A stretch of DNA of 5,893 nt, from assembly GCA_014382685.1 (NCBI GenBank), contig JACNJG010000153.1, positions 1 through 5,893 on the forward strand, in the 5' to 3' direction. A program made the position numbers and the translations under genes. Shown here piece after piece: positions 5,754 through 5,893 of this stretch. The notes beneath the pieces are model-generated. The model was given only the letters and a program-made list of their open reading frames with translations. It did no database searches and was not told the DNA's origin. Within the stretch, counting starts at the first letter, position 1. Each line of letters opens with the position of its first letter. This stretch comes from Candidatus Cloacimonadota bacterium. Lineage in GTDB: Bacteria > Cloacimonadota > Cloacimonadia > JGIOTU-2.

Positions 5754-5893
5754 ATGATAGTCGTAATAATGGCAGGAGGAATCGGCACTCGATTCTGGCC
5801 TCTTAGCACAAAGGAAACGCCGAAGCAATTCTTGCATATTCTCGGTCAACGCTCAATGATACAGCAAACCGTTGATAGAATTCTTCCGCTTGT
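5754..5893 (+). CDS. manC: Partial: mannose-1-phosphate guanylyltransferase (GDP-mannose pyrophosphorylase), N-terminus
   Basis: This enzyme makes GDP-mannose and pyrophosphate from mannose-1-phosphate and GTP in the cytoplasm, supplying mannose, fucose and related sugars for surface polysaccharide and glycoprotein assembly. Only the first 46 codons are inside the window. They contain the nucleotidyltransferase signature MAGGIGTRFWPLS (6-18), where the Gly-rich loop and Arg13 bind the nucleotide triphosphate, and TPKQFL (22-27). The combination RFWPLS...PKQFL is diagnostic of GDP-mannose enzymes rather than glucose-1-phosphate transferases. The start at ATG 5754 is supported by AGGTG (5744-5748) 5 bases upstream; the in-frame ATG at 5769 would cut the first beta strand. 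It lies 11 bases after the lolA stop and probably shares its transcript. Whether a C-terminal phosphomannose isomerase domain is fused, as in some relatives, cannot be seen here. Confidence 0.92.
   Translation, partial: MIVVIMAGGIGTRFWPLSTKETPKQFLHILGQRSMIQQTVDRILPL

Noticed and set aside
1..5893. CRISPR arrays, tRNA or rRNA genes, insertion sequences and attachment sites
   Set aside because: By eye, no regularly spaced direct repeats, cloverleaf-like segments, transposase or integrase motifs, or flanking duplications were seen. Weak or degenerate cases could be missed without a search.

Overview
The window looks like chromosomal DNA of a Gram-negative bacterium with moderate-to-low GC. A LolA-type periplasmic lipoprotein carrier with a signal peptide implies an outer membrane. 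The order YchF-like GTPase, ftsK, lolA, mannose-1-phosphate guanylyltransferase, together with the base composition, suggests the FCB superphylum, perhaps Cloacimonadota. That placement is inference from memory, and no marker gene here fixes it.

Layout. Bases 1-145 hold the start of a minus-strand gene for an unrecognised membrane-anchored protein, with a GTG start behind a strong GGAGG. Bases 146-309 are an AT-rich divergent intergenic region with two candidate plus-strand promoters and a 13-bp imperfect inverted repeat that may be an operator. Bases 310-1696 are a two-gene type II toxin-antitoxin module: a HigB/RelE-family toxin, overlapped by 11 bases by a HigA-type antitoxin fused to an ImmA/IrrE-like zinc metallopeptidase domain. 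Bases 1697-1827 are intergenic, with a small hairpin but no convincing terminator. From 1828 to the window end there is a tight plus-strand run: a divergent YchF-family GTPase (DUF933/TGS), the FtsK/SpoIIIE DNA translocase (6-base gap), LolA (stop and start codons abut), and the first 46 codons of mannose-1-phosphate guanylyltransferase (11-base gap).

How the genes relate. The HigBA module is visibly more AT-rich than its neighbours: hand counts of three sampled 60-base lines each gave about 29% GC in higA and about 46% in the ychF-like gene. It reads as an acquired cassette between housekeeping genes. The downstream run joins chromosome segregation at division (FtsK), lipoprotein delivery to the outer membrane (LolA) and GDP-mannose supply for surface glycans (ManC), headed by a GTPase of uncertain role. 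Spacing suggests one transcript and translational coupling, especially into ftsK, which has no visible Shine-Dalgarno sequence.

I found no RNA genes, CRISPR arrays, insertion sequences or attachment sites. The least ordinary items are the toxin plus antitoxin-peptidase fusion with its candidate operator, and the YchF paralogue with an altered switch II region.
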